A DNA stretch of 64,000 nt from Rhynchosporium graminicola (GCA_900074885.1 FJUW01000052.1:1-64000); one strand, 5' to 3'. Shown: positions 26,590-37,659, counted from the first letter of the stretch. Program-made: numbers and translations. The notes: a model not told the origin generated them from the letters alone.

Positions 26590-27890
26590 ACCGGAAATAG
26601 CGCACTTTTATATCTAAGGCTAAGGTAAGTCCGGTAAAATATATCTATATAAGACTCTCTGTTATTATTACTATAGCGAAGAAAAGTCGGTCCTTTATAT
26701 CGCTTCTATCGGTATTATAGCCTCATTATTACTGAACAGGCGTATATTATACTTATAATTTAAGATCCCGATCGATCTTACGGAATAGTCTATAAGTAGT
26801 ATTACGAAGTAAAGCGCGCTCGGCGGTCTCTTACGTTAGGTTAATCTGATTATCTAGAATAAGGTACTAATATAATATAAATATTATTTTAAGGTAGTAT
26901 ATCGCTTATTAGTTGATTTACGAGGCTCTATAGACGATATTCTCTTTAGTAGTATACTTATAATACTTAGTAGAGACTTTACGCAGATACTTCTAGTCGT
27001 ACCGCGGAGTTCGCGAGCTAATATTATAACTACTTATATTTAAAAGTTATTTATCTAGCCCTAACTACGTTATATTACCTTACGGATTAATATATAAGTC
27101 CGGGAAAGGGTTCACAGTCCGGAATTCGTAGATTAGGTTAGTAATCTACCTTACGATCCGTATTAAGAGCTTTTAGTTATAGTTCTAGACTATATTTATT
27201 AACTTATTAGCGTTTCTAGTTTTATCGACTCTATCTATTCGCTAGCTCTTCTTAGAGGAGCTACTATAGATCCGACTACTTTTATAGGTTATTATCTTTT
27301 ATTAACCCTAAATATAACTATTATAGAGCTAAATAGAATAATTCTTAGTCGCTTTCCGGGCTAGTTACGAACTTACTCGGCTATAGATATATACGTAACT
27401 AACGTAGATATCGCTAAGATAGACCTTTATTAGTTTTTAGCTAAGATTCTTTAAAAAATTAATCTTCTCTTGCTACTACTATTATACTTATACCTTAAGC
27501 TCGGTTCGCTTATTCTTCTTTTACGTAATCTTACGCTACTAGAAAGCTTTTATAATAGAACGCGATTAGTAGTTACGAGCCTAAGAAAGTACTATATTAA
27601 GGCTCGGATCTTAGGTAGAGACTTTAATAGATAGTTATAAGTACTCCTATAGATTAAATTAATAGGAATAGATAATAGGCTTAGAACTACTTTTTAACGA
27701 AAGTAATTTCCGGTCTATTTATACTTTACTATAACTATTAATAAGTCTTAAGGATAGTTATTTTATACGATAGGGCTAGACTTATAGATACTTATATTTA
27801 CTTATAGTTAGCTATACGTTAGTCTTTTACGAATATCTAAAGTTAAAAGGTTAAGCGTATTATTACTTATAGAAAATTAATATTAGATTA
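26590..27890 (+). pseudogene. Helitron Pif1-like helicase domain remnant
   Basis: In order: Walker A (G-GKSGKIYLYK), YIASIGIIASLLL, FKIPIDLTE, motif II with WDE lost, VDLRGSIDDILF, a GGDFAQILPVV remnant, then LGSLILLLRNLT, FYNGTRLVVTSLRKY and INKS-G...YVSLLRIS. This is superfamily 1B helicase order. The catalytic Asp-Glu codons of motif II now read Asn-Lys, so the enzyme is inactive. Confidence 0.87.
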
Positions 27891-27899
27891 TAAACGTTA

Positions 27900-29317
27900 T
27901 ATTTCTAGAGGTATTACTTAATCTTTATTAATATTAGTTTAGTTAAGAATAATTTATAAGTCTATAGATATATTATATAAGTCTCTTAATTACGAAAAGT
28001 TTAATAAAATCTAAAAGAAGTTAAAGATAAAGTAGAACGCGGTTTCTATTTAATATTAACTCCTATAAGAGACTTATAATAGGATTTTCGGCCCTGAAAT
28101 TTAACTTATACTCCTATAGGGGACCTTTAATAGGATTTATAGCTTAATTAAGCTCTTACTCTCCTTCTCCTTACGCTCTACCTCCTCCTTTAAATCGGCC
28201 TCTATATAAAAGTTATCCGCGAGCGATTCGTAAAGAATCGCCTAGGCCTCTAAAAGCTAGCGGCGAGTACAGTAGAAGCGACGGATATAGCCGGTAGTTA
28301 TAGGGAAGGGATAGCGGGCTACTACGGATTAGTTATAAGCTATAAAGCAGTTCGATTCACGACTTACTATTATTATAAGCACTAGAAGCGACCTGGGTAT
28401 TTCTACGACTATAGGTGCGACCTGAGGAAGAGCTAGTAATAGCAGGGGAGAGAACGATAAGAGTAGTAGGAGCAGTAGGGGCAGTAGAGGCAGTAAGGCC
28501 TACGGATCTATAAATATTAATATAAGTTATAATTCGGTTCGGAATATAACTTATAGAGCGAGCAATAGCTTCCTATACTACTATAGTAGTAGTTAGCGTA
28601 AGAGCTACCTAAAAAACTAGCGATCCGAACGCACTCTATCTAAGGGCTATAGCCTCCTTAGTAGTAGTTATAACTCAGAAGCTTAATATATCTAGCTATA
28701 TCCGTTAGTATCTCTACGTCCGAAACAGTCTATTATAGAGTATAATTAGTTAGGGAATAATATAGAATAACTTATAGATCTAGACGTATCGAGTCTTCAG
28801 GTTAAAGGACTAATTAGTACCGGAGAAGACCTGACCCGGACGCAAATTAGTAGCGCGGAGGGGAGGGAGGGCGAAGAGCTATATTATAGCGGCAGTAGCG
28901 CGAGCGGGTAAGAGCGGCCTTATAAGTATTCGTTAGCTAAGTTATAGACTATCAGATAGCTAGAGCTAACTTATATAGTAAGGGTTAGTAGAGGAGCTAT
29001 AAGGCCGGCGGCGTAAGATTAGGCTGCTAAGGTAGTAGCAGCAGAGGTAGCAGTAGCAGTAGTAGTAGTAGATATCTTACGGTCCGTTAGTAATTACTAG
29101 AGGGCTGTAGATCGACAGAATCGATATAGTAGATACGTAATTAATAATTATAGTATTACTAAAAAGAAGGTTTATAATTATTACTATAGGAGAGACGTAC
29201 TTATAATACTATTACCTTTAGCCTGTTTCAAATTCAATTACTATTATTATCTATTAGAATTTATCTTTAATAGTAAGTCTTTATTTGCGTAGTTACTATT
29301 ATCTACTGTAAGTAACT
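27900..29317. other. 3' part of the second RIP island, downstream of the helicase
   Basis: No transposase domain is visible here. Base composition is patchy: 28140-28560 and 28840-29110 are GC-richer, with GCAGTAG-type short repeats (about 28470-28500 and 29035-29070). On the minus strand, about 28310-28140 gives a charged protein-like stretch ending in LKEEVERKEKESK, perhaps a second ORF or captured sequence of the Helitron. I cannot identify it. Confidence 0.4.
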
Positions 29318-29343
29318 ATTACGGATTAACTATCACCCGTAAT
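29318..29343 (+). repeat. Stem-loop at the right edge of the RIP island (candidate Helitron 3' end)
   Basis: ATTACGG and CCGTAAT form a perfect 7-bp stem around a 12-nt loop, placed where RIP composition stops. Helitrons usually carry a hairpin just before a CTRR terminus. No clear CTRR follows within the next 15 bases, so the assignment is tentative. Confidence 0.35.
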
Positions 29344-30261
29344 AACTGCGCGAAGCAAGGTCCCGTGACCCCGGAGCTTGCGAAGGGCCGGCACGGAGAA
29401 GATCTTGTTATTCAGCACACCAAATCTCGTACACCCAGTAACCAGCACATCTCCCGACGCCAAACAATAATCATTCGCAGCTCTTTCATCATCCCGATCC
29501 CCAAGACAGGTCTCACTCAACAAATGATAGTTAAAACCAGCTTTCCGGTCCCCACGACAGCGAAATGAGAACACGCACTACTATACTCTAGCCAGAACTT
29601 CCAGAACCACATGTCAATCATCATCTCCTCCCATTCGTCAATCTCCGCTCCGAGTCCACAGAAGCTGCCACTGATCGCCCTGGACGCGTGTACCCGAAAC
29701 CAAACCGGCGCATCGCAACATATAACTGTTATCCAGAACCTCTAATATATCCTCATATCAAAATCTCAAGTTCTCAAATTTTCAAAAGTGATTTCGGATT
29801 TGGAGTCTGTTCCCAAGCAAGAAACTGTGTGGCTGCGCTTGCGGAATTTCCGGTGAACCTAGACGGAGCAAGTGAAATTGCTTCGTTTTCGGGGAGGCGC
29901 CGCCATCCGCCACGGGATTAGTTGATTGGTTATTGTCTCATCTTATTGTGTCGAAGCGGCGGTACTAGGCGCCGATTGATGCTAACTTAATGAGAGAAAT
30001 AATGCAAGGTTTTGTTTCACATACATGACTATCAGAAAATGACTTGGAAATTATCACGTCTAGAACGTTCATAGGGAAGAGCAAAAGTATGGTACGAGAA
30101 GAGAGGATTGCTTCTGTAGTGTATAGATAAAGGATAGAGCCAAAATATGGGCACATCCACCAGGAACCCTACCTCCACTACAACAGCGTCACAAGTATAC
30201 GGTAGTTACAATAAGTTATACATCCATTAAGTAGTCCCAACTCCATTTTGGCTTCATGCAT
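29344..30261. other. Intergenic region between the RIP island and the CDF transporter gene
   Basis: Composition is normal, with no supported gene. Short frames on both strands (up to 82 codons) overlap each other and show no family pattern. The right part probably contains the 3' UTR of the minus-strand transporter gene. Confidence 0.55.
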
Positions 30262-32098
30262 CTAGTCACTCTGCTGCTGCATATGAGTGGGAAGGTTCCA
30301 AGACGCATAGTCCTGGTGCACGAACGCTCGATCTACAGTCGGTACCGATTCCAGGACATATTGCAACGACTCTCCAAGATCATGACTATCTCTCAAACTC
30401 ATGCTCTCATCGAGAACAATATCCACTTCGACGTTGAGCTTATCTCCAGCATGGTAAGCTTGTAAACCTTGAATTTGCTTGATGGTCCTAGCGAAACGCA
30501 TCGTGAGGTAAAGGAGCACGTTTCTTTCGTCGGCTGTGGCAGCTGCACCAGAAAGGTTGCGAATATGGCCTGCGGATGTACCTGCCCAGTTAAAGATCAC
30601 GTAGAGTGATAAAACGAGGCCGCCAAGGGCATCCATCCACCAGAGTTTGGCGTAGAAACCGACTTTGCTTGAATTAGATGCTGAGAATAAATTTTGAAGG
30701 AATTCTACTTACTGAGTGGGAATATAATGCTGAAAATATTAAACACAACATCAGTCATAGCATCTTGTGCCAGAGCTTGCACACTCGAATTCTTGATAAG
30801 ACGACAATAAAACCAGCACATGGCCTTTATCAAGACTGTACTCGACATAATGATGATTGCAGGAAGCGTGAGTTCGATAATAGAGTGATCCAAAGAGCGC
30901 AATCTGCTCACACATTCAAGTCCAACCTGGAAGAATGAAGTAATCATAATAACCGAAAACACCAATACACCAATAGGCTCCAGACGTCTCCTACCGACAG
31001 GATATTGATATTGATCCTGAGATTCAATCAGTCTCGTTGTCGTCCACACGATTCCCGTGCTAAGGAAGTCCAAAGCAGCATCCACCAGGGAGGCCAGAAC
31101 GGACAAAGAGCTAGTGAGGATTATAACTGCGATCTTGCCGGCCAGGAGAATCGCATTGGCAACCAGATTAACGTATATAGCAATTTGAACGATCCTATCC
31201 CCACTTTCAACGCTTTCGTCTTCCATTCCTGGTATCTCTGGCTTTGGCTCATCAAGGTCATCATCTTCATCGTCTTCTCGACCAAGGAGTGGTGTCAATT
31301 CCGAGGCGACTTTGTACAGATCGCGGGGAGTTCTCTTGATCTTTTTGGAGAGTGTGCCATTCACGGCGTAATCGTCGCTGTCTGAAGTCGCGGGCTCCTC
31401 AGATATTGTGGGTGGAACTGTAACACTGTGACTCCCAGGCGTGTCGTTGTACTCGTTAAGCAGATCGTGGGGTAGCGAGGAATCCAGCAGTCGATCAATA
31501 TAGATGTATTGTTGCAGCAAGCTGTTGGTTCGTTGGTAGTACTCGCGGCTGAACACTGGTTAGCCACAGTGTCACGGCATCGTGGTCTTCCCCGTCCTTA
31601 CATTGGTTTCTTCATCGTCTTCAATTGGTCTTCCGTTTTCCAGTACTTTTCTGTAATCAATGTCAGAAAATCCAAATATCTCAATTGGCTTTTGCCAATG
31701 GGGTCCGTCCTTTGCTCCCCCAATCGTTACTCACCCCATTTGTAACGAGGATTGCTATTTCCAATAAGTCTCTGACTTCGCATCTGAGGCCCATTGAGGA
31801 TCTGACTCAATCGCCGCTCATCAAGACTCTTGAAGTCCTCCCCGTCATCGTATTCCCCCGATTGTCTCGGCGCTGTCTCCTCGTCTTCTGTGGGTTCTCT
31901 ACTCCTAGCTATAGTTGATTGGCGTCTGGGCATCGTGTGCAATGATGAGCTCGATCGAGATTTTATGAGACTGGCTAGAGTACCATGACCGTGTGTAGCC
32001 ATTGGGTTTGGAGCCTCATCGGTGCTGAGGGACAAGAAACCTCGTGGACGAGCAATCCGCCCATATATGGGAGGGGAAGAAGCATATTCGTCTGTCAT
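30262..32098 (-). CDS. Cation diffusion facilitator (CDF) family metal transporter, Mn-type motif
   Basis: Four exons join in phase (32098-31735, 31650-31602, 31548-30713, 30662-30262) to 549 aa. The start is the ATG at 32096-32098 (MTDEYASSPPIYGR). A long hydrophilic N-terminus (about 250 aa) with REYYQRTNSLLQQYIYIDRLLD precedes the transmembrane part. TM1 lies near 257-280, the TM2 metal motif DAALD at 294-298, a GRRRLEP block near 324-330, and the TM5 motif DAMTD at 400-404. DxxxD in both helices is the pattern of Mn (and some Fe) transporting CDF proteins, rather than the HxxxD of Zn transporters. A cytosolic C-terminal domain follows (VEVDIVLDESMSLRDSHDL). It probably moves divalent metal into an organelle or out of the cytosol. 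The 49-nt second exon is short. The last exon could start at AG|TC (used here), which restores FPLIGFYAKLWW. Confidence 0.92.
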
Positions 32099-32515
32099 TT
32101 TGGACTGACTGGCCTGCAACGATTGTAATGAGCTAAAGAATAGAGCAGAATGGGGCTTCAGAAGACTAGAGACTCATCAAAAAATAAATAAACGTCGACA
32201 TGTCGACATGCCGGCCAAAGTAAGAAATGGAAGTTGAAGTCGAAGAGGGGTTTATTTTTACCAACGGCCCATTGCCAATTGCCAGTTGCCAAGATGGCGC
32301 AACCTCTTTGTCCTAAATTCAGCCTTAAGCTCCCTGGCTCTTAGACTATCCGCTACGCTATGGCCAGAGCTAGGCTGGTCCGTGCATGTGCTAAGTCGCT
32401 TAATACTGGTTAAGTCAAAGGTTACAACGGTCAACAAAACAACGAAACAAAGAATAATAAAAATACACAAAGATTGCCTCACCGTCCGGACGTCTTCCGT
32501 CCGCTAACTCTATAT
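32099..32515. other. Upstream region of the CDF gene
   Basis: Promoter and leader of the minus-strand transporter. It contains GTCGACATGTCGACATG (about 32195-32211), a short palindromic direct repeat. No gene is seen. Confidence 0.45.
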
Positions 32516-32842
32516 CTAATTATATCCATTGAGTTTGTTGAATCTCTCAACTTTGATGTTGCTTTTGGAAGTCGTGGCTTTGATGTTGGCAAGGTCTTTT
32601 GACGATCGGTCCTGCAAGTTGTACGCTCCTGGAGGAAGTTGAGTCTTCCCTCCAAGAATCTGATCGAGATCGCTGTAGTCGGCGGCCCCATACGGAATCA
32701 CGCCGCTGAGCAATAGGCCTTTAAAGCCCTCAAGAATCTGGCACCTAAGTGCCGATCGCGTTGTTGCCAAACAACACAGCTCCTTGGATGAACGACACAG
32801 CAAACGTAACCCAAACCGCCTCCTCCTCCGCCCTCTTCTCAA
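32516..32842 (-). other. Possible small membrane-protein gene, incomplete or broken (no ATG found)
   Basis: The C-terminal part of a minus-strand frame looks protein-like: GLLLSGVIPYGAADYSDLDQ, then LPPGAYNLQDRSSKDLANIK, ending at 32516. The frame has no ATG. Immediately upstream (about 32835-32755), another minus frame encodes a hydrophobic helix, VWVTFAVSFIQGAVLFGNNA, and then stops. Joining the two would need a one-base shift near 32750 or an unseen splice. I cannot name the product. It might be a small organelle membrane protein, a decayed gene or a chance frame. It is divergent from the AIG2-like gene at 32870. Confidence 0.25.
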
Positions 32843-32869
32843 AGAAAAGACGAAAGTCGGTTTATCGCA

Positions 32870-33489
32870 ATGTTTTCACCTCCACCTCCTCCCCCAGCTC
32901 CACCTCTGCCTCCTTCACACCTGTTCAAATCATCAAAGCCGGGGAGCGTAGCGCCACCGCCTCCTCCAATGCCATCTGAAGAAGCATTTGAGTCTATAAA
33001 CAAAGCACACTACTGGCAGTTCCCCAAAGACTCGAAAAAAAACATGCCGGGTCAACCTTTCCAGCCATTCTTCATGTTCTTCTATGGTTCACTTATGGCC
33101 CCTGAGGTTCTACAGGCGATTCTCGATCTCCCAGAGCTTCCGACTATGCAGCCTGCTGCTATTTCTGGATTTATTATCAAAATGTGGGGCATATATCCAG
33201 CATTAGTACCCTGCAGCCCTGGAACTGGAAGCGTAACTGGAACTGTATGGAAAGCAAACTCCGAGACCCACTTCGACCGTTTAGCAGCCTACGAAACGAC
33301 GGCTTACAGATGGAACGACTGTGACGCGGTTCTAGAAGATGGGGAGGTTTATCTGAATTGTCGGACATTTTGTTGGGCAGGTGAGCGTGATAGCGGGAGC
33401 TTGAAGATGGTAGTTTTGATCTGGAACGCTATCAGAAATATTTCAAGTCTTCTGTTACTAGACGACGTTCGGTAAAGGCAACGGCTTAA
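32870..33489 (+). CDS. AIG2-like / gamma-glutamylcyclotransferase-fold protein, probable 3' frameshift
   Basis: The ATG at 32870 begins a proline-rich leader (MFSPPPPPPAPPLPPSHL). The fold signature follows: FFMFFYGSLMAPEVLQ (YGSL at residues 72-75), GFIIKMWGIYPAL, GTVW, LAAYETTAYR with the Glu expected at the active site, and TFCWAG. Members act on gamma-glutamyl amines or peptides; the substrate of this one is unknown. As sequenced, the frame ends at 33475 after 201 aa with an odd hydrophobic tail. The -1 frame from about 33397 instead reads EDGSFDLERYQKYFKSS, the usual family ending, to a stop at 33487-33489. One extra G in the GGG at 33395-33397 would join them. Sequencing error or real mutation cannot be told apart here. 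No intron is needed. Confidence 0.8.
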
Positions 33490-33741
33490 ATCGATGAATC
33501 TATGCCTCGTTTCAAAGTTCTCAACCACGCTCCTTCTCTTGGTCCTTGCGGTTATTTTCAAGTTTCGTTGCAAGGGATCAACAGAATCAACAGTGGGAAC
33601 TATTTGTCCCATAAATCGACAAAATAATTACTAAAAACGCCCAAACAAGACCCATTCCACACGTTGCAACTACTCCCGGGTATCTCAATCACATATCCTT
33701 CCATCCCGAGACGCCAAAGTTTTCAAGCAAAGTGAAACAGA

Positions 33742-35233
33742 TCACTGGATTTGTACCTCAACTGCATCCATATCTTCCAGTTCCGTGTCCTCGATCTTAT
33801 CGTCAGGATCGAGTTTATCCCCATCGAAATGAAGAGTAATCTCTTGTTCCTCTGCAATATCATGCTCTGTCCGAAAAGCAGCTATCATTTTCAGAATCGT
33901 TGTTGATCCCTTTACTATAAGCCTATAGTCAGGAAATTGTCGAGACTTCATAAAAAGCTTCGTCCGTGGGACTGGTGCAGCTTTCACTTCCTCCTCTTCG
34001 CTGTGCTCGTCCCTTCTCTGTCTAGCCTCGCCATTTTTCTTCCACTCGTCGAAGACCTCTTGCGTCCAGGCCTCCAAATGGACTTTTCCGTCATCGTAGC
34101 TGTCCATCGACAATTTCCCTCCTCTGTCCATGCAGCCACTGCAGTCTGACCAGTCCCATAGCTTGTTGCCTTTCCACGTAAGAAAGATAGAGTCCTTGCA
34201 CTGTTGGGTGAACTTTTCCCCATCGATCAACTGCTTATCACACCAAGCCCAGCGTACCTCTCTCAGTTTTCCGTATAGTTTCCTCTTGACAGCTAACGGC
34301 TTGGTGCCTTTAATGAGCGAAGTAATGAGAATGTCGATGACGGGTTCAGCCTTCGTCGTCGGAGCTTCTGTGCTGAAAACATCGTCGCCATCTACATCGT
34401 CTTGATTTTGCGTCGAAATTGCTGCAGCAGCAGCTAATTTCTGCTCAGCCAACTTCCTTGCTCGTTCCTTTGCTGCCGCGACCAGCTCCGGAAATTCCTC
34501 ATCTGACTTTTCAGCTTCAAGTTCAACGGGTGGAGGCCGTACTCTCCTCGGAGCAACTGTAAATTCGTCATCATCGTCGCTCAGAGTTGTTATCGCCTGC
34601 CTGGTGGGATATCTGACTGGCAGCTTAGTGGGTGGCTTCTCGACCTCATCCTCGCTCGCGCCCTGCCCTTCACTGTCGCTCAATGATACGTGACCTTTCC
34701 CTGCTGCTTTCTGCTTTGGAGACTCCGACTTATGCGCACCGAGTTCCTTGGTGTATCGTGCTGAAAGTGAGCTGGGCGAGCCTCGATTCTGATTTCGTGC
34801 CTTCCCGTTAAGAGAGTGCGTCGAATCCCTAAAACAAATTAGATTCTATGAAACTAAAGCGAAATTTCCGGGGAACTTACCTATGACCTTCTCCACTTCC
34901 ATCATCGTGATTCTGAACAATTCCATCAGACGAGTGCCCGTTCGTCTGCCCCAATAACTTCCTCCTCTTCTCCCCACTCGGACTGCCCTCCTTCACCTCC
35001 ACGCTCGTAGAAGACCTCTTCCTCTCGATTTTTTCCAGCTTCTTCTGGCGTCTGCGCTCTTCCTCTGCGCGCCTCTGCGGATATAAATCTCTCGCTCGAC
35101 TGTAGAAGTCTACCGGCTCTGATTCCGCCGGAACCTTGACAGTGATCTTCTTAGAGAATAGCGATCTTTTAGCTTTGGGAGGAGGCGGAGCAGGTGCTTC
35201 CTGGTTGGAGAGGTCACCGAAATCAACGTCCAT
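33742..35233 (-). CDS. Rad60/Esc2/NIP45 family protein with C-terminal SUMO-like domains
   Basis: Exons 35233-34881 and 34828-33742 give 479 aa from the ATG of MDVDFGDLSNQEAP. The first 270 residues are charged and disordered, with basic clusters (RRRQKKLEKIERKRSS) and an acidic DDDDEF region. SUMO-like domain 1 lies at about 279-345 (DILITSLIKGTKPLAVKRKL ... DSIFLTWKGNKLWDWSDCSGC). SUMO-like domain 2 (Rad60-SLD) fills about 407-479 (RLIVKGSTTILKMIAAFR ... DKLDPDDKIEDTELEDMDAV), ending without a di-Gly, as expected for this non-conjugated class. Such proteins link the SUMO E2/STUbL system to recombination repair in the nucleus. The intron is 52 nt, GT-AG. It is divergent from LSM6. Confidence 0.88.
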
Positions 35234-35579
35234 TTTCCAGTTAAGATTTGGGTGGCGCAATCGGCAGTTGTTGAATTTGAAAGATGCTGTCGCGGAGTGA
35301 AGCTGGATGGCGCGACGAGGTATCGAGTACAATATTCAGATACCCTTATCACGCTAGTACCTTATAGTGGGTTCTCGGGTGTGGGGTTTGTCTCCGAAAG
35401 CTTCAATTCAGCCTTGAGAAATTCACAACTGACAGCCTTCTGCGAAAACAAAAGACGGTCACCTTTGCAACATATTCGTATTTCGCTCGCTTCATAGCCC
35501 AATTTGATCCTCATTGAAGTTCTTTGTTTCAATCCCAACCGCGCCTCAATATCTCAATACCTCAAACACAAAGAACACT
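35234..35579. promoter_or_regulatory. Shared intergenic promoter of the Rad60-like gene and LSM6
   Basis: The two starts are only 346 bp apart on opposite strands, so their promoters must lie here or overlap. No specific factor site is claimed. Confidence 0.5.
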
Positions 35580-35931
35580 ATGGAGAACGGCGCTGTAACC
35601 CAGGGCGAGGGCAAAGACCCCTCAGGATTTCTGAGCGAAATCATTGGTAGCTCAGTCACAGTCAAGCTGAATAGCGGAGTTGTCTACAAAGGTATATTTG
35701 GGTCTTATGTCCCCAAGTACCCTAAAGCTAATGTCTCGAAAGGAGAATTGCAAAGCATCGATGGCTACATGAACCTGGCATTGGAGAAGTGCGAGGAGCA
35801 TGTCGATGGTGTAAAAAGGAGAAGTTATGGTGATGCATTTGTCCGTGGAAACAATGGTTGGTTATTCTGCATGGGTTTAGGATTTCTGGCTAATGGCGAA
35901 TGTTCTAGTCATGTACATCTCTGCTGATTGA
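35580..35931 (+). CDS. LSM6: U6 snRNA-associated Sm-like protein LSm6
   Basis: Exons 35580-35691, 35743-35856 and 35909-35931 give 82 aa (MENGAVTQGEGKDPSGFL...). Sm1 motif: FLSEIIGSSVTVKLNSGVVY, then KGELQSIDGYMNLALEKCEE. Sm2 motif: YGDAFVRGNN, completed by VMYISAD in the 23-nt last exon. LSm6 is a subunit of the LSm1-7 ring (mRNA decapping in the cytoplasm) and the LSm2-8 ring (U6 snRNA in the nucleus). Intron 1 is 51 nt, a multiple of three and without a stop, so unspliced RNA reads on as IFGSYVPKYPKANVSKG. The family alignment shows it must be removed. Intron 2 has the less common donor GTTGGT. Confidence 0.93.
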
Positions 35932-36133
35932 ACCACAATACGTCAACGTTGAGATAAAGAAGCATGGCACAGGAGTTATGGGGTCATTGAAATACTGGCA
36001 AGGCGTTTGGTCAGGACGAAGAAGAGAGAAGAAGCTCCGATGAAATGAATATCGCCAAAAGCAAGACGGCGATTGCTATAGGGATATCGAGCGAAAGCTA
36101 TGTATCGTGCCGCAACATGCTCATTACAAGTCC

Positions 36134-37272
36134 TTACACTCTCGAGGTCCAGAAGAGGAAAGTCTTGCCATGCAACGCCACCTCTCCCTTCTCATTCCTC
36201 TCCCCATGTTCCTTCATAGCAGCGAAAAGCTCCTTGCGAAAGGCTTCTTTCTTCTCCTCGGATACATTAGCGACCTGGGACAAGGTGCAATACCTAGCCC
36301 AAACATTCTCATCACTGAGCCAAACAGTCCACTTGATATGCTCTTCTCCTAGTGGAAGAGAGAAAGAAGGGAGATTTTGAGTGACTATATCCTTCAATGT
36401 TTCTAAAGGGTTTGTGTCTTGTTGTTGGTCAAAGGCCTCTTTCCTGTAGAGATGGGCAGTCAGCAATTGCTTATTCAAGATAAGGTGTGTTGATTTCGTA
36501 ACATGTCATAAGAAACCATCAAACGTTGTGAGCACAAGGGATTTCGTACCATTTCATGTCTCTGAATCTGTAAACACCATCTTTTTGATGAGCAACAAAC
36601 TCTTTCATCATCTGTTCCCACTTTGTAGTTGCTGGATCATCTTTTTGTGCGTTGTCTGGAAAGTCAGCTCTACCCCCACTCTTCAACTATGACAAGAGGA
36701 ATACATACAATCTTCAATATTCCATATGAGACCGAACGTAGCGCCGGGTCTCAATACTCTGTTGATCTCTTTCAATGAACTTTCCGTAGCAAACCTGCAA
36801 CAGTAAATCCAAGCTCATGATCTGAAGTCACTGATTATCCGACATACCAATGAAAAGCCTACGCACCACACCATCAGCAATATCCAAAAGAGGTTGCACC
36901 TGCACCAAGACTCACTTGTGCAGCAATACAAGTATCACCCCAATCCCCTTCAGCAGGCATATTACCTGCATCCCCATTCTCAACTCTCACTCTATCCCCT
37001 AAGCCTTTCTTCACCAACACCTCTCTCATCTCTTCATGAGGCTCCACGCCGATGATCTCGAACTTTTCTGACCTCGCAGCTAAAAGCTCAGTGAACTTGC
37101 CCGTACCGCAGGCCAGGTCAATGACTTTTGCATTCTCAACTCCTGCAACTCCGAGATGCGTGAGTAATTTGTCTACGGCTTCAGCTGGGTAAGAGGGCCG
37201 GTGAGAGTCATAAGCGGTAGCGTCAGAAAATCCAGTTGATGCTGCACTTTCGAGAGTGAAGGGGGCTGTCAT
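36134..37272 (-). CDS. Class I SAM-dependent methyltransferase (methyltransferase type 11 group)
   Basis: Five exons join in phase: 37272-36916, 36858-36848, 36794-36709, 36655-36550 and 36443-36134, giving 289 aa from MTAPFTLESAASTG. Motif I is VIDLACGTGKFTELLA (about residues 50-65), followed by IGVEPHEEMREVL (acidic end of beta-2) and NGDAGNMP. Motif post-I is IAAQAFHWFATESSLKEI, where the AFHW segment is encoded by an 11-nt microexon with its own GT-AG borders. The later part (RVLRPGATFGLIWNIEDY, WTVWLSDENVWARYCTLS) fits fungal and bacterial small-molecule methyltransferases of this type. The substrate is unknown; no biosynthetic cluster surrounds it. Confidence 0.9.
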
Positions 37273-37659
37273 CGTAACCGCACACGCGTGGTTGATGTTC
37301 TGGTCAGTGTCTGTTATGTTTCCACATCGGATCATGAATCAAAGGCATCATCTCAAGTCACAAGATGTAAATTCGACATTGCGGGTACATCACGTCACTA
37401 GGTACTGCGAAATCGGCAGAAGTAGGAACACACTTCTCTTACAGCCAAGGAATGATGGATGAAGTGATCAATCCTAGTAATTGTTCAAATACAAGTGTAT
37501 ATATATTTCTTAAGCCCCGTATGAATATGCTGAAAGTACGGCGTATGAACATTCTCAAAATTACATCTGAACTATGTAGACTCAAGGTCAAACTTCAAAG
37601 GCAGAATCGAAGCTTGATTATAGTGGTTCAGAAGATAGTATCTCTGCAATTAAAGGTAT
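37273..37659. other. Intergenic region between the methyltransferase and STT4 genes
   Basis: 387 bases holding the methyltransferase promoter and the STT4 3' UTR. No gene is seen. Confidence 0.5.

Larger units (their letters stand above)
18936..29350 (+). mobile_element. RIPed Helitron (rolling-circle DNA transposon), interrupted by LTR elements C and D
   Basis: The decayed plus-strand protein is unmistakable. Before D, a frame reads ELYYKKGAIYLELLREMPDI (about 21395-21440) and continues exactly across the D insertion at 23957. Then come AHGELYHLQG-like text, a decayed form of the RLT...LR...NPFI...YR...RRENLP block, a WPEI block and the HUH nickase region HLHLLL (about 25130-25170). The Pif1-type helicase follows, with Walker A GKSGK (about 26620-26640), motif II (about 26846-26880, WDE now *NK), a degraded GGDFAQILPVV, and INKS-G near 27731-27757. 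Element ends are not certain; the boundaries given are where RIP composition starts and stops. It is dead by many RIP stops. Confidence 0.85.

Noticed and set aside
28440..29080. Spaced GCAGTAG-type repeats considered as an array
   Set aside because: Units are short, irregular and lack unique spacers; simple low-complexity repeats, not a CRISPR-like array.
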